Assembly: GCF_001646865.1 (NCBI RefSeq)
Contig: NZ_LRRB01000198.1
Span: 1-56,778 of the forward strand
Length of the DNA stretch: 56,778 nt
Source of the DNA: Aldersonia kunmingensis
GTDB taxonomy: Bacteria > Actinomycetota > Actinomycetes > Mycobacteriales > Mycobacteriaceae
Direction of reading: 5' to 3'
Each line of letters opens with the position of its first letter. Position 1 is the stretch's first letter. The notes below the pieces were generated by a model. The model searched no databases, was not told the DNA's origin, and worked only from the letters and a program-made list of their open reading frames with translations. The position numbers and the translations under genes were made by a program. This document shows positions 36,231-44,974 of the stretch, piece after piece.

Positions 36231-36245
36231 GCTACCGATGGTAGC
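36231..36245. promoter_or_regulatory. Perfect dyad, candidate TetR autoregulatory operator
   Basis: GCTACC-GAT-GGTAGC has perfect 6-bp arms. The 10-base core TACCGATGGT recurs at 26609-26618 (reverse) and 26132-26141 (reverse), and 13 of 15 bases match 26622-26636. Partial half-sites (CATACC, GCTACC) follow to 36275. Confidence 0.65.
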
Positions 36246-36270
36246 GCATACCGCTACGGGTCGTGGTCCG

Positions 36271-37017
36271 CTACCAGTCCCAACCCTTGCCACCCGTGAT
36301 GAGCATGCCGATCCCGATGCCGGCTGGAATCGACGTCAGAATGACCGCCCCGACGAAGATGTAGCCGCCAAACCTCATTCGGCCGCGTGTCACCGCCAGT
36401 GCGCCCACAACGGATAGGCGCACACACGTGGCAATTGCGACGATGGTGATCGTCGTAGTAATCCGGCTGATCACATCGATAAAGTCGATATTCGAATCAT
36501 CGTGCTGTAGAGCGTCATACGCGACCGACCGCAGCGCGATGAACGATGCGAGGATCAGCGCAAATACTGCGCGCCGACCTATCGCCTCGTGAAACCTCTG
36601 GATGTCGGCATTCTTCTCAATGGCAAAGAAGGTGAATAGCGCACATCCGAGTGTCACCAACGCCAATCCAGCGACCACGCCGAAGAAGATGCCAACGACG
36701 TCCTGGAGCACGCCCTGCATGCTGGACGGATCAACGATCTTCTCGTGGAAGGCATGCGGCGCAGCCACGTCCACGATGAGGATCGCCGCCATGCCCAGGA
36801 AAATCAGGTAGTGCTGTCTGTCCCATACCCGGCGGTGCCAGCTACGGGAGGCTCGCGGCGCATTTTCAATGCTTTCGGAGGATGATTCGATTTCGGCGTC
36901 CGAAATTATCGAGTTCGGCTCATCGGGGCCAGCGGTATCTTCGCCCGCCTCCTCCGATGCTTTCCGCCGAGCCATATGCAACTCCAGAAGCCGCCTGCGG
37001 ATGCTTTCTGAGGTCAC
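36271..37017 (-). CDS. Uncharacterised four- or five-helix membrane protein
   Basis: A 248-residue protein. The first 65 residues are polar and acidic (many Ser and Glu, e.g. ESSSESIEN). Hydrophobic segments follow near residues 72-86, 103-130, 148-163, 185-205 and 220-240. There are Asp/His residues at the membrane borders (DVAAPHAFHEKIVD) but no known motif. The GTG at 37015-37017 has no strong ribosome site. It is on the same strand as the TetR gene, with the operator between them, so co-regulation is possible. I do not recognise the family. Confidence 0.6.
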   Translation of the reverse strand: MTSESIRRRLLELHMARRKASEEAGEDTAGPDEPNSIISDAEIESSSESIENAPRASRSWHRRVWDRQHYLIFLGMAAILIVDVAAPHAFHEKIVDPSSMQGVLQDVVGIFFGVVAGLALVTLGCALFTFFAIEKNADIQRFHEAIGRRAVFALILASFIALRSVAYDALQHDDSNIDFIDVISRITTTITIVAIATCVRLSVVGALAVTRGRMRFGGYIFVGAVILTSIPAGIGIGMLITGGKGWDW

Positions 37018-37062
37018 ATCGTACGGTGCTTACTGCTCGAGATTTGGTTGTTCGGCTACCGG

Positions 37063-38310
37063 CTACCCAGCAGCAGACGTTTCACCAGGGACTTCGAGCC
37101 ACTTCCGCTCGGCCTGCTCTCGCAGGACTTCGAGGTTCGCCTGCATCTGCGGCCGCATGTCACGGTGGTGCGGAAGCACCTTGCCGTACAGCCAGAAGAA
37201 CGCCCGCAGCGGCAGCTTGGTGACCCGATAGGAGTGCGTCACGCGCGTTCCGTTCTCGTTCGGCGCGAACGAATACGACCAGGTGGTGGAGTCACGACGA
37301 GAAGGGTCGAAGCGCTCCGGAATCGTGCGGAACGTGAACTCCACACCTGGCTCGCTCACGACCACCTCGCAGACTCGCGACCATCCGAGGCGCCCGGACT
37401 TGTTCCGCCCGCGGAAGCGGGCACCCACAGTCCCTGGAGCCCGTCCGGGCAACCAAGCGCACGAACGGCACTCCGGACTTCGCTCGCCAACCCGAGTGAC
37501 GTCCGCGACGATCTCATACAGCTGCTCCGGCGAGGCCGCAATGCAGAGACTCACCGATCCCTCGTTGCGGAATGAACTTCCGCTGGGGATGGCGGCCGGT
37601 TCCGTCGAGGCAACGGCCCTGCGCTTCGCCCGCGGTGTCACTTCCACATTGCGTCCCCAGCGAGTACCGCAGGCGTGGCGATACGCCCGGCCGTAGCCAT
37701 GCAGCAGCACGAACCGCATCATCACAGGAACCTGGTGGACAACCAGGTTGTACCTCTCCTCGTCGAGCCCGTCGATCAGCCAGTGCCCCTCGATAGCGAG
37801 TTCACCTTGTGATTTCGGCGCGATGTTCAGCGCTTGGTCGAGTTCATCCCACTGCGCACGGGTAAGGGTGCGCGAGACGATCGGCATCATCTCGTCCTCT
37901 TCCCTGCGCAAATGGGGCAGCAACTCGGACTCGAGACCATCGATGGCCGACGCCAGCGCCTCCAGCGCATCGGGGGACTCGTCGGCGCGGTAGCGCGTCG
38001 CCGTGGTCGCCACCCGATTGATCTCGACGACAAGGCCGGTGTGGTCGGCGTCCAGTTGATCGAGCAACGCAGCGGCGTCGGGATTCAGGGAACGCACGAG
38101 TGGCCAGAACCCGAGATCCTCGGCGCCGTGGTGCATGTGCAGGAAACGCATCATCCAGAGGACGTGGTCGGCGATGGCAACGCGCTGTGCGTCATCCGGC
38201 GGAGTGGTCGCGCTCAGAACTTCTCGTGTTCGACCGAGATCGCGGCGCAGGGCGTCGTGCACGATACCCATCATGCGGGTGTCGGCAGGTGCGTTGGATT
38301 GAATAGTCAT
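37063..38310 (-). CDS. Hemerythrin-like domain fused to SRPBCC domain
   Basis: The 415-residue protein has two parts. Residues about 12-160 form a hemerythrin HHE domain with the metal-ligand pattern H-x-x-D near 20, HMHHGAED near 58, DHTGLV near 89 and HLRREEDEMMP near 132, typical of O2/NO- or iron-sensing diiron bundles. Residues about 258-400 form an SRPBCC (START-like) domain (VSLCIAASPEQLYEIVADVTRVGERSPEC) for binding a hydrophobic ligand. The ATG at 38310 follows AAAGGGG. It starts 32 bp after the TetR gene on the same strand, probably one transcript. The combination suggests redox-linked lipid handling; this is inference. Confidence 0.8.
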   Translation of the reverse strand: MTIQSNAPADTRMMGIVHDALRRDLGRTREVLSATTPPDDAQRVAIADHVLWMMRFLHMHHGAEDLGFWPLVRSLNPDAAALLDQLDADHTGLVVEINRVATTATRYRADESPDALEALASAIDGLESELLPHLRREEDEMMPIVSRTLTRAQWDELDQALNIAPKSQGELAIEGHWLIDGLDEERYNLVVHQVPVMMRFVLLHGYGRAYRHACGTRWGRNVEVTPRAKRRAVASTEPAAIPSGSSFRNEGSVSLCIAASPEQLYEIVADVTRVGERSPECRSCAWLPGRAPGTVGARFRGRNKSGRLGWSRVCEVVVSEPGVEFTFRTIPERFDPSRRDSTTWSYSFAPNENGTRVTHSYRVTKLPLRAFFWLYGKVLPHHRDMRPQMQANLEVLREQAERKWLEVPGETSAAG

Positions 38311-38342
38311 GGCGGCGGCCCCTTTTCGCCGAATGCGCGCCA

Positions 38343-39002
38343 TCAGGTCGCGCGGGTAAACAATTCTTCAATGCGGTCGGTGAGCCACTCCTGGAAGGCA
38401 TCCTGACCCCACCCGCAGTCGCGGACGAGCATGACCGTGACCGGGATACTCGTCAGCGTCCACAGTTCGTCGAATTCGGTCTGAGTCAGCTCGCGGCCGA
38501 CGACGAGTTCGCCGCCGAGGACGATGTCGCGACGCCGACCGTCCTCGTATTCGGCCAGCAGGTCAGCTAGTTCCCGATCGACCAGGGCGCCCTGTCGCAG
38601 TGCCGGTTCGAGTTGGGCGGCACGCTCGTTGGTCTCGCCTGTCACTCGGGCCGCGGCGCGCGCGCGATCACGCAATGTCGCCCCGCGGCGGATCGCGGCG
38701 AATCCAGGGCGCTCGGCGATCGGGATGGGCTCGTCATCGCCCGCGATTGAGAAGTCCAGCGCCGCCTTCAGCACGGCCGCCTTGGCTCCGACTGTGGCGT
38801 ACACGGTTTCGATCGACACGTCTGCTGTGCGCGCAATGTCCCGCACACTCGTGCCGACCCAACCGCGGGTGGCGAACAAGTCGCGCGCAGCCTCGAGAAT
38901 CGCGGCGCGGGTCTGGTCCGCCTGCAGCCTTCGTCGCGGCGATCGATAGGCCCGGGTCGACGAGACTTCCGGGGCCGCGACGCTGTTCTCGGCCGTTGAC
39001 AC
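38343..39002 (-). CDS. TetR-family transcriptional regulator
   Basis: A 219-residue protein with an N-terminal tail, then the HTH TSVRDIARTADVSIETVYATVGAK (about 51-74) and a helical effector domain. The start is GTG at 39002. It lies just upstream of the hemerythrin-SRPBCC gene and probably controls that pair. It is divergent from another TetR gene across 269 bp. No clear operator of its own was seen next to its start. Confidence 0.82.
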   Translation of the reverse strand: MSTAENSVAAPEVSSTRAYRSPRRRLQADQTRAAILEAARDLFATRGWVGTSVRDIARTADVSIETVYATVGAKAAVLKAALDFSIAGDDEPIPIAERPGFAAIRRGATLRDRARAAARVTGETNERAAQLEPALRQGALVDRELADLLAEYEDGRRRDIVLGGELVVGRELTQTEFDELWTLTSIPVTVMLVRDCGWGQDAFQEWLTDRIEELFTRAT

Positions 39003-39242
39003 GCCTCAATTGTAGAACCGACGCCAATTCAATACAAGGTACTTCAGATCAAAATTCGTGGAACCCCCAAGGCCACCCGCCTGGCCACTCGTCGGTGCCG
39101 AGGCGGCGGGCGTTGCGATACCTGGCGGCTTGGCTATTGACGAGGATGATGTTGCGGTCATCGGCGCAAGCTCCTGAAAGTGTCGAGGTTTGCAACGAGG
39201 ACCGCAGAGCAGAGCCATTTGTGACACAACAGCCGCGAGTTG

Positions 39243-39258
39243 CCGACACTTCTGTCGG
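39243..39258. promoter_or_regulatory. Candidate operator before the ltp1-linked TetR gene
   Basis: CCGACA-CTTC-TGTCGG has perfect 6-bp arms and lies 14 bp before the ATG of the TetR gene. It is placed for autoregulation. The remainder of the 269-bp divergent region (39003-39242) shows no further structure I recognise. Confidence 0.4.
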
Positions 39259-39271
39259 TATTGTGTGGTCC

Positions 39272-39946
39272 ATGACGGCTTCTCCTCGAACCGGCTCGCG
39301 CACCGTTCGCGCCGCCCCGAAACGCGCACGGCGCACCCAGGAGGAGCGCAGCGCTGAGACCCAGGCGAAGCTGATGGATGCGACGATCGCGTGCCTGCTC
39401 GAGCATGGTTACAGCGGGACAACCACGCCTCTCGTCGCCAAACGAGCCGGCGTCACACGCGGCGCGATGCTGCACCATTACCCGTCCCGGGAAGCCCTGG
39501 TGACGGCCGCGGTGCGGCATCTCGCAATCAAGCGCGTGGAAGAAGCGCTGGAGCTTTTCGGTGGCGTCGACTCGAAAGGGGACGCCCTCCCCCGGGCGCT
39601 GGACCTGCTCTGGCAGATGCATCAGGGCCCATTGTTCGCGGCGGTTACCGAACTTTGGGTGGCCGCTCGCACCGACGCAGCCTTGGCCGCGCAGGTCGAA
39701 TCGGTCGAGCAGGTCGTACTGTCCAGCACCGCGACCGGCTCGACGGCACCGGCCGGCGTGCCTGCGGAGGTGGTGAACGACCTTGTATTCACCTCGATGG
39801 ACGCCATCCGCGGCCTGCTGATCAGCTGCTACGGCACCACCGACCCGCGGCGCGCCGAGTCCCAGTGGCCACGCCTGCGACGGCATTTGTTGCGGTTGAC
39901 AGAGGCAGAACTAGCTGCAGCCCGCACGGAAACAGCTGCTCGCTAG
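39272..39946 (+). CDS. TetR-family regulator upstream of the ltp1 operon
   Basis: The 224-residue protein has a basic N-terminus ([18 protein letters not shown]). Its HTH is [25 protein letters not shown] (about 50-74), and it has a helical ligand domain. The ATG at 39272 is used; a GTG at 39263 is possible, and neither has a strong ribosome site. It lies 191 bp before ltp1 in the same direction, with a candidate operator between them, so it is the likely regulator of the CoA-ester catabolic operon. Confidence 0.83.
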   Translation: MTASPRTGSRTVRAAPKRARRTQEERSAETQAKLMDATIACLLEHGYSGTTTPLVAKRAGVTRGAMLHHYPSREALVTAAVRHLAIKRVEEALELFGGVDSKGDALPRALDLLWQMHQGPLFAAVTELWVAARTDAALAAQVESVEQVVLSSTATGSTAPAGVPAEVVNDLVFTSMDAIRGLLISCYGTTDPRRAESQWPRLRRHLLRLTEAELAAARTETAAR

Positions 39947-40041
39947 CCGCCACCGGCAGGACCGCACTGCAACGCAACGGCACCGAAACCAAGCCCGGTA
40001 CCTGTGAATGGAATGAACGATTCGACACTTCCAGCTCCCTT

Positions 40042-40067
40042 ACATACAAACAGTCATGCGTGTATGT
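40042..40067. promoter_or_regulatory. Candidate operator/promoter of the ltp1 operon
   Basis: ACATACA (40042-40048) and TGTATGT (40061-40067) are perfect 7-bp inverted repeats separated by 12 bp, in an AT-rich patch about 70 bp before ltp1. TATGTT at 40063-40068 could be a -10 element overlapping the right arm. Confidence 0.5.
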
Positions 40068-40137
40068 TTATCGCCAAGTGGCGACCCCCGGGGGGCGACC
40101 TCAGCAGTGCCCGAGCCTGATCGAGGAGAGGTGTGCA

Positions 40138-41346
40138 ATGCCGAATAAGGTCTTTGTCGTCGGCGTGGGAATGACGAAGTTCGAGAAGCCCGGCCGCCGA
40201 ATGAACGATGACGGCAGTGCATGGGACTACCCGGACATGGCGCGCGAAGCGGGTACGAAGGCACTCGCCGACGCGGGCATCGACTACAGCGAGGTCCAGC
40301 AGGCCTACGTCGGATACGTCTACGGCGAATCCACCTCCGGTCAGCGCGCCGTCTACGAACTGGGTTTGACCGGGATCCCGGTCGTGAACGTGAACAACAA
40401 CTGTTCAACCGGTTCGACCGCGCTTTTCCTTGCCGCACAGGCCGTTCGAGGCGGGTCGGTGGACTGCGCGCTCGCGCTCGGTTTCGAGAAGATGCAACCG
40501 GGTTCACTGACGGCTACCTATAGCGACCGTGAAATGCCGATGGTGAAGCACATAACGGCGCTGTCGGAGATCTCCGAATTCGGGATGCCCCCGGCTCCGT
40601 GGATGTTCGGCGCCGCCGGCCGCGAGCACATGAAGGAATACGGCACCACGCCCGAGCACTTCGCCAAGATCGGCTACAAGAATCACAAGCACTCGGTCAA
40701 CAATCCGTACGCGCAGTTCCAGGACGAGTACACCCTGCAGGAGATCCTCGACGCGCGGGAGATCTACGCCCCGCTGACCAAGCTGCAGTGCTCGCCGACC
40801 TCCGATGGCTCCGGCGCGGCGATATTGGCCTCGGAAGCATTCGTCGACAAGCACGGCCTGGCCGGACAGGCCGTCGAGATCGTCGGGCAGGCGATGACCA
40901 CCGATTTCGAGTCGACCTTCAGCGAGCGGACCGCCAAGGCGATCATCGGCTACGACATGAATGTCGCAGCGGCACAATCGGTATACGAACAATCCGGGCT
41001 CGGACCCTCCGACTTCCAAGTTATCGAGCTGCACGACTGCTTCTCGGCGAACGAGCTGCTGTTGTACGAAGCGCTCGGGTTGTGTGCGCCGGGAGAAGCC
41101 CCGTCGCTCATCGATGCCGACCAGACCACGTACGGCGGCAGGTGGGTCGTAAACCCCTCGGGCGGACTGATTTCCAAGGGCCACCCCCTCGGCGCCACCG
41201 GCCTGGCGCAGTGCAGTGAACTCACCTGGCAACTGCGCGGCCAGGCGGACAAACGGCAAGTCGAAGGCGTGAGCGCAGCACTGCAGCACAACATCGGCCT
41301 CGGCGGCGCAGCGGTCGTCACGGCGTATCGGCGCGCGGAGCGCTGA
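40138..41346 (+). CDS. ltp1: Thiolase-family lipid-transfer protein Ltp1
   Basis: The 402-residue SCP-x-type thiolase-like protein is closely similar to mycobacterial Ltp1 (Rv2790c), for example in [31 protein letters not shown] and [13 protein letters not shown]. Cys near residue 88 is the nucleophile position. [16 protein letters not shown] and [14 protein letters not shown] carry the catalytic His regions. GAGGAG precedes the ATG at 40138. Related Ltp proteins act as aldolases or thiolases in side-chain degradation of sterol-like acyl-CoAs. It heads an operon with hydratase, SDR and acyl-CoA dehydrogenase genes. Confidence 0.9.
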   Translation: MPNKVFVVGVGMTKFEKPGRRMNDDGSAWDYPDMAREAGTKALADAGIDYSEVQQAYVGYVYGESTSGQRAVYELGLTGIPVVNVNNNCSTGSTALFLAAQAVRGGSVDCALALGFEKMQPGSLTATYSDREMPMVKHITALSEISEFGMPPAPWMFGAAGREHMKEYGTTPEHFAKIGYKNHKHSVNNPYAQFQDEYTLQEILDAREIYAPLTKLQCSPTSDGSGAAILASEAFVDKHGLAGQAVEIVGQAMTTDFESTFSERTAKAIIGYDMNVAAAQSVYEQSGLGPSDFQVIELHDCFSANELLLYEALGLCAPGEAPSLIDADQTTYGGRWVVNPSGGLISKGHPLGATGLAQCSELTWQLRGQADKRQVEGVSAALQHNIGLGGAAVVTAYRRAER

Positions 41347-41352
41347 TCCTTC

Positions 41353-41371
41353 CCCGCGCGGTAGGCGCGGG
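41353..41371 (+). other. Intra-operon GC hairpin after ltp1
   Basis: CCCGCGC (41353-41359) pairs with GCGCGGG (41365-41371) around GGTAG, 7 bp after the ltp1 stop, followed by ACTTTCACC. It could be a leaky terminator or an mRNA-stabilising 3' end that makes ltp1 more abundant than downstream genes. Confidence 0.4.
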
Positions 41372-41429
41372 ACTTTCACCGCTTTCTTCCATCCAGGAAC
41401 CGCTCGTCCCCGGGAACCGAGGAGTCATC

Positions 41430-41873
41430 ATGGCCCAAGTCCAGGTAACAAACCACCTCAACGCCAGCCCCGAGTCGCTCTGGGCGGTCGTTTCGAACCT
41501 CAGCCGCTGGGGCGACTGGTTCACCATCCACGACAGCTGGGTGACCGAGCCGCCGGAGACCCTCACGCCGGGCACCAAGCTGACGGCAAAGATTTCCGTG
41601 ATGGGCATGACCAACAAGATCGACTGGACCGTGCAGGAAATCGACGCGCCGAGGAAGCTCGTCATGGAGGGCGCCGGAATGATGGGCGTCAAGACCATCT
41701 TTGGCTTCATCGTCGAGCCGGCGTCCGAGGGTGGAAGCAATTTCACCGTCGAGAGCGCGTTCGAGGGCGCGATGGTGACGGGAGCGATGGCCAAGCAAAT
41801 CGAAACGGCCGGCGCCAGCCAACTCGAAGGAACCCTGCGCAAGATCGAACAGCTGGCCGCGGCGGAGGCCTGA
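41430..41873 (+). CDS. SRPBCC (START-like) family protein
   Basis: A 147-residue cytoplasmic protein of the polyketide cyclase/SRPBCC superfamily. The N-terminal VQVTNHLNASPESLWAVVSNLSRWGDWF is the family's first strand and helices, and the C-terminal helix is AMAKQIETAGASQLEGTLRKIEQL. Such proteins bind hydrophobic ligands in a deep cavity. GGAACCGAGGAG precedes the ATG. Between ltp1 and a MaoC gene, it may carry or shield a lipid intermediate of the pathway. Confidence 0.82.
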   Translation: MAQVQVTNHLNASPESLWAVVSNLSRWGDWFTIHDSWVTEPPETLTPGTKLTAKISVMGMTNKIDWTVQEIDAPRKLVMEGAGMMGVKTIFGFIVEPASEGGSNFTVESAFEGAMVTGAMAKQIETAGASQLEGTLRKIEQLAAAEA

Positions 41874-41877
41874 CGTC

Positions 41878-42744
41878 GTGAATCCGGATTTGACTTTTGC
41901 CGACGAGAATCTCGGCAAGTGGACCGAAGAGAACCAGTTCGAAGTCACCCGTGAGCGCATCGCCGAGTACGCCGCGGCGACCAACGATCCCATCGCCGCG
42001 CACCTCGCCGGTGACGTCGGCTCGCCGGTCTTCGCGATCGTGCCGGTCTTCGAGCGAATGATCGAACCGGCAATGAACGTCGTGCCATTCCAACTCCTGA
42101 TGCGAGGCCTGCACGGGGAGCAGGACTTCCACTACCACCGGCCCATTCGGCCCGGTGAAACGCTGCGGTCGCAGGCCCGCATGATCGGATACCAGGGCCT
42201 CGAAAAGGGAACCCGCGCGGTAATCCAGATCGAGTGCCGCGGCGAAGACGGCGAACTGGTCAACGAGCAATACGTGACCATGTTCTTCCGCGGCCAGGAT
42301 GCGACCAATGGCAAAGCTGCCGGCGATCCGGCACCCACACATGTCATGCCCGAAGGGCTGCGTGAGTCCGCACCCACCGCGAAAGTGCAACAGCACATCG
42401 ATGCGGACCAGACCTTCCGCTACAGCCCCGCCTCCGGTGACCCGGTGCCCATCCACCTCGACGAAGAAGCCGCGAAGAACGCCGGGCTGCCCGGCATCAT
42501 CGCCCATGGCCTGTGCACCATGGCTTTTGCCTCGTGGGGTGTGCTCGAGCAGGTCGGCGATTCCGATGTCAGCCGACTGAAGCGACTCGCCGTCCGATTC
42601 GCCAAAACCGTCTTCCCCGAAGACGATCTCGAAACGCGCGTATGGAAGGTCAGCTCGGGAAACGGTCTCACCACGTACGCCTTCGAGACCGCCCGAGGCG
42701 AAGATCTCGTGCTCACCGATGGCCTGGCGGTCATCGCCGACTGA
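41878..42744 (+). CDS. Double hot-dog MaoC-type enoyl-CoA hydratase
   Basis: The 288-residue protein has two MaoC-like halves. The C-terminal half has the hydratase-2 motif YSPASGDPVPIHLDEEAAKNAGLPGIIAHGLC (key residues Asp in SGDP and His in PIH). The N-terminal half (FEVTRERIAEYAAATND) lacks the full motif and serves as the structural partner. It would hydrate a trans-2-enoyl-CoA to an (R)-3-hydroxyacyl-CoA, which the next gene's SDR could oxidise. The start is GTG at 41878, 4 bp after the SRPBCC stop. Confidence 0.88.
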   Translation: MNPDLTFADENLGKWTEENQFEVTRERIAEYAAATNDPIAAHLAGDVGSPVFAIVPVFERMIEPAMNVVPFQLLMRGLHGEQDFHYHRPIRPGETLRSQARMIGYQGLEKGTRAVIQIECRGEDGELVNEQYVTMFFRGQDATNGKAAGDPAPTHVMPEGLRESAPTAKVQQHIDADQTFRYSPASGDPVPIHLDEEAAKNAGLPGIIAHGLCTMAFASWGVLEQVGDSDVSRLKRLAVRFAKTVFPEDDLETRVWKVSSGNGLTTYAFETARGEDLVLTDGLAVIAD

Positions 42745-42809
42745 TTCGTCCGCGGTGCGGCGGACCGCCGCGCCCTATGTCACACATCGACTTTCGCAAG
42801 GAGTAATCA

Positions 42810-43679
42810 ATGGGTGCATTGGAAGGCAAGACCGCCGTCATCACGGGCGCCGGCCGCGGAATCGGCCGCGAACACGCTCTGTTGTTCGCCCGCGAAGGTG
42901 CCATCGTCGTCGTCAACGACCTGGGTGGGAGCAACGCCGGCGAAGGATCGAGCGCGGGCCCGGCGCAGGAGGTCGTCGACGAAATCGTCGCTGCAGGCGG
43001 GCGAGCGTTCGCCAACTACGACAACATCGCCACCTTCGATGGTGCGAAAAACCTCATTCAGCAAGCTGTCTCGGACCTCGGCAAGATCGACATCCTCGTC
43101 AACAACGCCGGGATTCTGCGCGATGGATACATCGCCGGCTTGTCCGAAGAGCACTGGGACGCGGTGATCGCTGTGCACCTGAAGGGCCACTTCAGTGTGC
43201 TGCGTCACGCAGCCGAGTATTGGAAGAACGAGAGCAAGGCCGGGCGCCAGCCAACCGCCGCCGTCGTGAACACCTGCTCCGCGTCGGGGATGACGATGCC
43301 CAACCCCGGCCAGGCGAACTACGGCGCCGCGAAGGCCGGCATCGCCGCCCTCACGCTCGTCGCCGCCGGGGAGTTGGAACGATACGGCGTGCGCGTCAAC
43401 GCGATTGCCCCGGTCGCTCGCACCCGCCTCACGCTGGCCACGCCTGGCATGGGCGCATTCTTCGGCACCGAGGTGGCCGAAGGCGAATTCGACTTCTTCT
43501 CGCCGGCAAATATCTCACCGCTGGTCGCCTTCTTGGCATCGGACAAGTGCGCGGTCACCGGCAAGGTGTTCGCGGTTCAGGGCGGCTCGATATCGGAGCT
43601 CGCGGGTTGGCACGACGTCAAGACCATCGACACCGATGGCCCGTGGTCGATCGACGACATCGCGGCCAGACTGCCCTGA
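42810..43679 (+). CDS. SDR, probable (R)-3-hydroxyacyl-CoA dehydrogenase
   Basis: The 289-residue SDR has TGAGRGIGREHA (about 13-24), NDLGG, NNAGILRDGYIA (the MFE-2-like signature) and catalytic Ser-Tyr-Lys (NTCSASG...YGAAKAG). It resembles the dehydrogenase part of peroxisomal multifunctional enzyme 2, which oxidises (R)-3-hydroxyacyl-CoAs made by MaoC hydratases. AAGGAG precedes the ATG. It lies between the MaoC gene and the acyl-CoA dehydrogenase gene. Confidence 0.88.
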   Translation: MGALEGKTAVITGAGRGIGREHALLFAREGAIVVVNDLGGSNAGEGSSAGPAQEVVDEIVAAGGRAFANYDNIATFDGAKNLIQQAVSDLGKIDILVNNAGILRDGYIAGLSEEHWDAVIAVHLKGHFSVLRHAAEYWKNESKAGRQPTAAVVNTCSASGMTMPNPGQANYGAAKAGIAALTLVAAGELERYGVRVNAIAPVARTRLTLATPGMGAFFGTEVAEGEFDFFSPANISPLVAFLASDKCAVTGKVFAVQGGSISELAGWHDVKTIDTDGPWSIDDIAARLP

Positions 43680-43691
43680 AAGGAGCTCACC

Positions 43692-44945
43692 GTGATCGAG
43701 TGGTCCCCTACCGATCTGATGATCCGGGACGTCATCCGCGCGTTCATCGACAAGGAGATCCGTCCGAACATAGATGCGCTCGAGAGCGGTGAGCTACCTC
43801 CGTACGACATCGTCCGAAAGTTGTTCAGCGAGTTCGGTGTCGATGCGATGGCCGACGAACTCGTGAAGTCGATGCTGGAGAAGGAGCGAAAGCGCGAGGC
43901 CGGACAGGCCAAGCCGGACGACAACTCGGACGACTCCAGCGGATTCGGCGACATTGGAGGCCAGGCATCGATGGGGGTCATCCTCATCAGCGAACTGGCC
44001 GGCGTATGTCTCGGCGTTGTCGCGTCGGTCGGCGTCAGCTTGGGCCTGGGCGCTACGACGATCATGTCCCGCGGCACGCTTGCGCAGAAGGAGCGTTGGC
44101 TGCCCGACCTCATCACCATGCGCAAGGTGTGCGCCTGGGCCATCACCGAACCGGATTCCGGTTCGGACGCCTTCGGCGGGATGAAGAGCTACGTTCGCCG
44201 CGACGGCGAGGATTACATCCTCAACGGTCAGAAGACCTTCATCACGAACGGTCCTTACGCCGACACGATTGTTGTCTACGCCAAACTCGATGAAGAGGAC
44301 GGCACGGACCGACGAGACCGCAAAGTGCTGACCTTCGTGCTCGACAAGGGGATGGAAGGCTTCACCCAGGGCAAGCCCTTCAAGAAGATGGGCATGAACT
44401 CCTCCCCCACTGGCGAATTGTTCTTCGACAACGTCCGGCTGAGCAAGGACCGCCTGCTGGGCGAGACGGAGGACCACCACGACGGCGACGGCCGCGAGAG
44501 CGCCCGCGGCAACTTCGTCGGCGAGCGGATCGGGATCCCGGTCCTGGCACTCGGAATCATCAACGAATGCCATCGCCTGTCGATCGACTACGCCAAGAAC
44601 CGCACGTTGTGGGGCAAGGAGATCGGCCAATTCCAGCTGATCCAGCTGAAGCTGGCGAAGATGGAAATCGCACGAATCAACGTGCAGAACATGGTGTTCC
44701 AGATGATGGAAAGAATGAAGGCGGGCAAGATGCCGAGTCTTTCCGAAGCATCGGCAATGAAGTGGTACGCATCGGAGGCGGCCACAGATGTGGCGATGGA
44801 AGCGATCCAACTGTTCGGCGGCAACGGCTATATGGCCGAATACCGGGTCGAGCAACTCGCGCGGGACGCGAAGTCCCTGATGATCTACGCCGGCTCCAAC
44901 GAGATACAGATAACCCAGGTCGCGAAGGGTCTACTCGCGCAATAG
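43692..44945 (+). CDS. Acyl-CoA dehydrogenase, FadE21-like
   Basis: The 417-residue flavoenzyme oxidises acyl-CoA to enoyl-CoA. It has the FAD/substrate motif CAWAITEPDSGSDAFG (about 137-152), LNGQKTFITNGPYAD and QLFGGNGYMAEYRVEQLARDAK. The usual IYEGTNEIQ segment reads IYAGSNEIQ, so the common catalytic Glu position is Ala. NFVGERIGIP offers a Glu at the isovaleryl-CoA dehydrogenase-type position. An acidic low-complexity insertion (DDNSDDSSGFGD) sits near residue 75. In M. tuberculosis fadE21 is next to ltp1, supporting the name only loosely. Confidence 0.87.
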   Translation: MIEWSPTDLMIRDVIRAFIDKEIRPNIDALESGELPPYDIVRKLFSEFGVDAMADELVKSMLEKERKREAGQAKPDDNSDDSSGFGDIGGQASMGVILISELAGVCLGVVASVGVSLGLGATTIMSRGTLAQKERWLPDLITMRKVCAWAITEPDSGSDAFGGMKSYVRRDGEDYILNGQKTFITNGPYADTIVVYAKLDEEDGTDRRDRKVLTFVLDKGMEGFTQGKPFKKMGMNSSPTGELFFDNVRLSKDRLLGETEDHHDGDGRESARGNFVGERIGIPVLALGIINECHRLSIDYAKNRTLWGKEIGQFQLIQLKLAKMEIARINVQNMVFQMMERMKAGKMPSLSEASAMKWYASEAATDVAMEAIQLFGGNGYMAEYRVEQLARDAKSLMIYAGSNEIQITQVAKGLLAQ

Positions 44946-44974
44946 CCCCGGGGGTGGGTGCAGGAGCGACAACG

